From Halopseudomonas sabulinigri (lineage in GTDB: Bacteria; Pseudomonadota; Gammaproteobacteria; Pseudomonadales; Pseudomonadaceae), in the NCBI GenBank assembly GCA_011053055.1, contig DRHT01000049.1, positions 1 through 64,000 on the forward strand: a stretch of 64,000 bases of DNA. The letters run 5' to 3'. The notes under the pieces were generated by a model that saw nothing but the letters and a program-made list of their open reading frames with translations, made no database searches and had not been told where the DNA came from. Each line of letters opens with the position of its first letter. Position 1 is the first letter of the stretch. The position numbers were made by a program, and so were the translations under genes. Of the stretch, positions 60,826 to 64,000 are shown in pieces.

Positions 60826-61248
60826 ATGAAACACGCTCTACTGATTGCCGCAGCGCTGCTGCTGATCGCCGGCTGTTCCAGCCAGCCCATTTACAACGTC
60901 GACGATAACAATACGTCTATCTACAACAACGACTTTCAGCCCACAGAGCAACAGGTCGAACAAGCCATTATGCTGGGTGCGACCCGCTATGGCTGGCAAC
61001 CAAGGCTGGTGGAGCCTGGCCTGATTGAAGCCAGCATTTTATTGCGCGATCACCAAGCGACCGTAGAAATCCCCTATTCCGCCAACAGCTACAGCATTCA
61101 TTACAAGAGCAGCGAAAACCTGGATTATGAAGATGGCGAGATACATCGCAACTACAACCGCTGGGTGATGAACCTGTCTTCTGCTATCCAGCAACAGCTG
61201 AGCGCCGAGGCCTATGGCGACACGCCACAAGGTGGCCAGATACGCTGA
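60826..61248 (+). CDS. Predicted lipoprotein
   Basis: Lipoprotein of 140 residues with lipobox LLLIAGC (Cys17). The mature part contains an Asn/Asp/Tyr-rich linker (YNVDDNNTSIYNNDF) and a domain of alternating strands and helices (QQVEQAIMLGATRYGWQPRLVEPGLIEASILLRDHQATVEIPYSANSYSIHYKSSENLDY). The YGWQ ... IEA ... HQATVEIPYS pattern is seen in small gammaproteobacterial envelope lipoproteins of unknown role. GAAGGGA precedes the ATG. It is downstream of the ArsA-like gene with its own ribosome binding site. Confidence 0.78.
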   Translation: MKHALLIAAALLLIAGCSSQPIYNVDDNNTSIYNNDFQPTEQQVEQAIMLGATRYGWQPRLVEPGLIEASILLRDHQATVEIPYSANSYSIHYKSSENLDYEDGEIHRNYNRWVMNLSSAIQQQLSAEAYGDTPQGGQIR

Positions 61249-61308
61249 AGCCTAAGCTGCACCAGCAGCCCGCCGTCATGCACAAACCGCCGCCCGGAGA
61301 ACCAATTT

Positions 61309-61674
61309 ATGCTCAACATCACTCTTGATCCCGAGAATGCCATTGTCATGCTGGAACCGCATGGCACCCTGAGCGAAGAGGATTTTCGTCGCGTGCGCGC
61401 GGCGGTTGATCCATTCATCGAACTGCATCAAGGCTTGCGGGGCATGATTATTCATGTGCACTCCTTCCCCGGCTGGGATTCCTTCAGTGCAATGATCTCG
61501 CACCTGACGTTCGTGCATAACCACCACAAGAAAGTAAAACGTATCGCCGTTGCCAGCGACTCTAATCTGGGCAACGTCGCAGAAGCACTCGGCTCACACC
61601 TGATCGCAGCCGAGATAAAATCATTCGACTTTACTCAGCTGGCCGACGCTCAGCGTTGGATTCTCGAGGAGTGA
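61309..61674 (+). CDS. SpoIIAA-like STAS domain protein
   Basis: Protein of 121 residues of the SpoIIAA-like/DUF3478 STAS subgroup: ITLDPENAIVMLEPHGTLSEEDFRRVRAAVDPFIELHQGLRGMIIHVHSFPGWDSFSAMISHLTFVHNHHKKVKRIAVASDSNLGNVAEALGSHLIAAEIKSFDF. Unlike HsbA it has the FPGWD motif and no switch Ser. Members are cytosolic and may bind lipid-like ligands; function open. It lies 80 bases upstream of the DRE-TIM gene on the same strand and could be co-transcribed. Confidence 0.82.
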   Translation: MLNITLDPENAIVMLEPHGTLSEEDFRRVRAAVDPFIELHQGLRGMIIHVHSFPGWDSFSAMISHLTFVHNHHKKVKRIAVASDSNLGNVAEALGSHLIAAEIKSFDFTQLADAQRWILEE

Positions 61675-61753
61675 TCCAACCCGCGCGTTAACTCGAAGCC
61701 GACACACATACGTGCTATACAGGAGCCATTAACATCCACGGACAGGATTAGAC

Positions 61754-63052
61754 ATGGCACTCAACCCAGCTACCATCACCCAGATAAAGACCCTTCTCTC
61801 CGGCGCGCAGGACAAGATCGAGCAACTGCGCACGATCGAGCCGTTCTTCATTGATCTATCCCTGCGAGAAAACCCGGTTGGCGCACGCGTCGGGCAAACT
61901 CTGGCTGACAAGCTGGCGATACTGCCGAAAATTCGTGCCTTTGGTTTCGACAAGATCCTGCTCGGCACCCTCGATTACTCCATGCCAGATGAGCTGGAGG
62001 TCGATGACGACTTTATGATGTATCTGCGCGATCAACAGATAGATGCCACAGGTTGTTACGCCTTTACCGATATAGGCTTGGTAGATGAAAGTGGGAAATT
62101 CACGCCCTCACCTTCCATGCTCAAGCTACGCGATTACGCAGTGCCCAATACGCTACACGAAATCTATTTGAGCAAGGACGGCATGGCCGGTCAGTACGAT
62201 CTGGCTACCTTGCTGCGCAGCCTGCCCGCCAGCATTCAATGGCTGCAGGAAAACGTGCGCGGCGATCACGGCGGCGCACCGCGCATCCTGATCAACGTAG
62301 TGGATGGCTGCGACGCCTTGGCTGAAGATCCTGAGACCGCGTGTGAGGTCTTTGCCATGCTTGCTCAGCAACCTATTGAGGGCATCAGCATTGAGGATGA
62401 CCGTGGCACCTACCTGCCCTTTCAGGTTGGCGCCTTTGTGGCGGCCATTCGCTGTGTACTCCCGCGGCCGCTAAAGCTATTGGTACACATGCACGCCGGC
62501 GGCGGCTTTGAGAATGCTTCGGTACTGGAAGCTCTGATCAGCGGTGCCGATGGTGCCTGGGGAGGCCTACCCAAGCGCGCAGCTATTATTGGTCATGCCT
62601 CGCTCGGTGAGTTAATCGCCAACCTGGTGCGGGTCGGTAATCCACATATGCAGAACACCTATCAGCTGAATCAGCTGATGCCGCTGGCGACTAACTTGCA
62701 GATCATGGATGAGGAGCAGGCCGTGCCGGATGATCTGCCTATCCTCGGGCATAACGCCTATCGCCTGACGCTGAGTTTTTTTCGTCAGCGGGCAGATCGT
62801 TTCATGGACTTGGTGCCGGAAGCTATTGGCGGCCGTTACGGTTTTCGAATTTGTCCGGTGGTCAGTGATCCCGCCGTCATTGCCGGTCGCCTGAGCGAGG
62901 TAACTGGTCTGCCTGCAAGCAGCTTTCCCTCAGCCGTACTGGAGCAAATGGTCCGCCTGATGCGCCGCGATCTGCGCGCGGGCGAGCGCATTGTTTACGA
63001 CGAGCCCGCACAATTGATGGCGCTGTATCAGCGCGCCGGTGGCAATAGCTGA
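61754..63052 (+). CDS. HMGL-like (DRE-TIM) metal-dependent lyase/synthase homologue
   Basis: Protein of 432 residues with a TIM-barrel resembling HMG-CoA lyase, homocitrate and 2-isopropylmalate synthases. Expected motifs are altered but traceable: the metal/catalytic Asp and Arg in IDLSLRENPVG (D34, R38; compare DTTLRDG), the D-x-x-G-x-x-x-P turn in ISIEDDRGTYLP, and the metal-binding HxH in LLVHMHAGGGFENASVLEALISGADGAWGGL (H245, H247; the usual Asn after HxH is Ala). About 130 C-terminal residues (320-432) form an extra domain. The product is unknown. Neighbours give no pathway hint. Confidence 0.75.
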   Translation: MALNPATITQIKTLLSGAQDKIEQLRTIEPFFIDLSLRENPVGARVGQTLADKLAILPKIRAFGFDKILLGTLDYSMPDELEVDDDFMMYLRDQQIDATGCYAFTDIGLVDESGKFTPSPSMLKLRDYAVPNTLHEIYLSKDGMAGQYDLATLLRSLPASIQWLQENVRGDHGGAPRILINVVDGCDALAEDPETACEVFAMLAQQPIEGISIEDDRGTYLPFQVGAFVAAIRCVLPRPLKLLVHMHAGGGFENASVLEALISGADGAWGGLPKRAAIIGHASLGELIANLVRVGNPHMQNTYQLNQLMPLATNLQIMDEEQAVPDDLPILGHNAYRLTLSFFRQRADRFMDLVPEAIGGRYGFRICPVVSDPAVIAGRLSEVTGLPASSFPSAVLEQMVRLMRRDLRAGERIVYDEPAQLMALYQRAGGNS

Positions 63053-63227
63053 GCAACCACTCGGCGGCTGATGCTTTACAACCGCCCCAAGGTAGGGCTA
63101 AAACAAGGAGCTGCGGACTTTTTCACGGTTCAACATGACGCTTTTACTCGCAACGGATCAGCGCCCCTATGCCATGGAACTGGCTGAGCCTTGCACTCTG
63201 CACTCACACACACAGAGTTGAAGGACG

Positions 63228-64000
63228 ATGACAGACATAGCCCGAGAGATAGAAGAAGACAGCGCGGTCTACAAGACCCTGCTCGAATCCACCAAGGCCA
63301 TCCCCTGGAAAATCGATTGGGCAAGCATGCAGTTTGCTTATATCGGCCCTCAGATTGAAGCTCTACTGGGCTGGACACCGGGCAGCTGGCTCACCGTCAA
63401 CGACTGGTCAGACCGCATGCACCCCGAAGATCGAGAGTGGGTGGTCAACTTCTGCGTCTCCCAATCCCAAGCCGGTATCGACCATGAGGCCGACTATCGC
63501 GCACTTACCAGCGATGGCAACTATGTGTGGATTCGTGATGTGGTGCACGTGGTGCGTAACGACGACGGCGACGTAGAAGCGCTGGTTGGCTTTATGTTCG
63601 ATATCAGTGAGCGTAAAAAAACCGAAGAGAAGCTACTGAGTCTGCAAAAGGAGCTGGAGGAGTTGTCGTTCAAGGACGGTCTGACTGGCGTCGCCAATCG
63701 CCGCATGTTCGACTCCATACTGCAACTGGAATGGACCAACGCCCGACGCACCGGCCAACCCCTGTCGGTCATCATGATCGATATTGACTACTTCAAGCAG
63801 TACAACGACCACTACGGCCACGTTAAGGGTGACGATTGCCTCAAGCGTGTTGCCAAGGCACTGGATACCGCCGCCGCTCGCTCACGCGACTTCTTCGCCC
63901 GCTTTGGCGGCGAGGAGTTTGTGTTGGTATTGCCTGAAACCGACGCGGCCTCCGCCGAACGCGTTGCCGAGCGTTGCCGCAACCTGGTTTTCAAAGAGCA
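63228..64000 (+). CDS. PAS-GGDEF diguanylate cyclase (C-terminus cut off)
   Basis: The first 257 residues of a c-di-GMP synthase, continuing past the window edge. A PAS fold with PAC motif is at about 25-130 (KIDWASMQFAYIGPQIEALLGWTPGSW, FMFDISERKKTEE), a short coiled coil (130-150) and then the GGDEF domain from about 151 (DGLTGVANRRMFD). The catalytic motif GGEEF is at 227-231, and the inhibitory-site RxxD is present as RSRD at 218-221, so product inhibition is likely. No membrane helix occurs in the visible part. AAGGA lies close before the ATG (2-base gap). Confidence 0.92.
   Translation, partial: MTDIAREIEEDSAVYKTLLESTKAIPWKIDWASMQFAYIGPQIEALLGWTPGSWLTVNDWSDRMHPEDREWVVNFCVSQSQAGIDHEADYRALTSDGNYVWIRDVVHVVRNDDGDVEALVGFMFDISERKKTEEKLLSLQKELEELSFKDGLTGVANRRMFDSILQLEWTNARRTGQPLSVIMIDIDYFKQYNDHYGHVKGDDCLKRVAKALDTAAARSRDFFARFGGEEFVLVLPETDAASAERVAERCRNLVFKE

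Noticed and set aside
1-64000. CRISPR arrays, tRNA/rRNA genes, insertion sequences, prophage genes
   Set aside because: No regularly spaced repeats, cloverleaf or rRNA sequence, transposase, integrase or phage structural proteins were recognised on either strand.

Overview
The window is chromosomal DNA of a flagellated gammaproteobacterium of the Pseudomonadaceae. The order fliM-fliL-fliK-hptB-hsbR-hsbA-fliJ-fliI-fliH-fliG-fliF-fliE-fleR-fleS-fleQ-fliT-fliS-fliS-fliD-flaG-fliC is the Pseudomonas putida type arrangement. Protein motifs (PhaG, BraCDEFG, ChrA, YhhQ, CstA, FleQ) and Pseudomonas-style REP palindromes agree. The six-gene Mrp antiporter operon and a NhaC-family antiporter hint at a marine or alkaline/saline lineage such as Halopseudomonas; that genus-level guess is inference.

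Region 1 (1-20.8 kb, all minus strand) builds and regulates the flagellum. FleQ and the FleSR two-component system drive sigma-54 promoters. I can read such promoters in front of fliL, fliK, fliE, fleS and fliD, and a textbook sigma-28 promoter in front of fliC. A perfect CRP/Vfr palindrome abuts the fliE sigma-54 promoter. The HptB-HsbR-HsbA partner-switching module sits inside this cluster.

Region 2 (20.8-31.3 kb) is a patchwork of small units separated by REP-type palindromes: an MNT/HEPT toxin-antitoxin pair, phaG, a short-chain dehydrogenase, a periplasmic binding protein fused to a Cache-like domain, a hydroxypyruvate isomerase-like gene, and a four-gene PhnD/PhnC/PhnE/PhnE-type ABC importer (selenate-type candidate). 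A repeat of about 195 bp occurs twice in inverted orientation, at 11.2 and 30.7 kb.

Region 3 (31.3-45.2 kb) is transport: the branched-chain amino-acid importer braCDEFG, two lipoproteins, a NhaC-type Na+/H+ antiporter, and the convergent Mrp/Mnh antiporter operon with fused A and B subunits.

Region 4 (45.2-64 kb) is a run of housekeeping and poorly known genes: a glycine-zipper lipoprotein, an acyltransferase, a CPXCG/DUF2007/SRAP mini-operon whose SRAP protein has lost its catalytic residues, a chemoreceptor with its own sigma-28 promoter, an entericidin-like peptide, an M48 lipoprotein protease, yhhQ with a preQ1-I riboswitch-like leader, chrA, cstA, a cory-CC-star/ArsA-like ATPase pair (the ATPase seemingly lacking a normal start codon), a STAS protein, an orphan DRE-TIM enzyme homologue, and a partial PAS-GGDEF cyclase at the right edge. 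No rRNA, tRNA, insertion sequence, prophage or CRISPR array was recognised.
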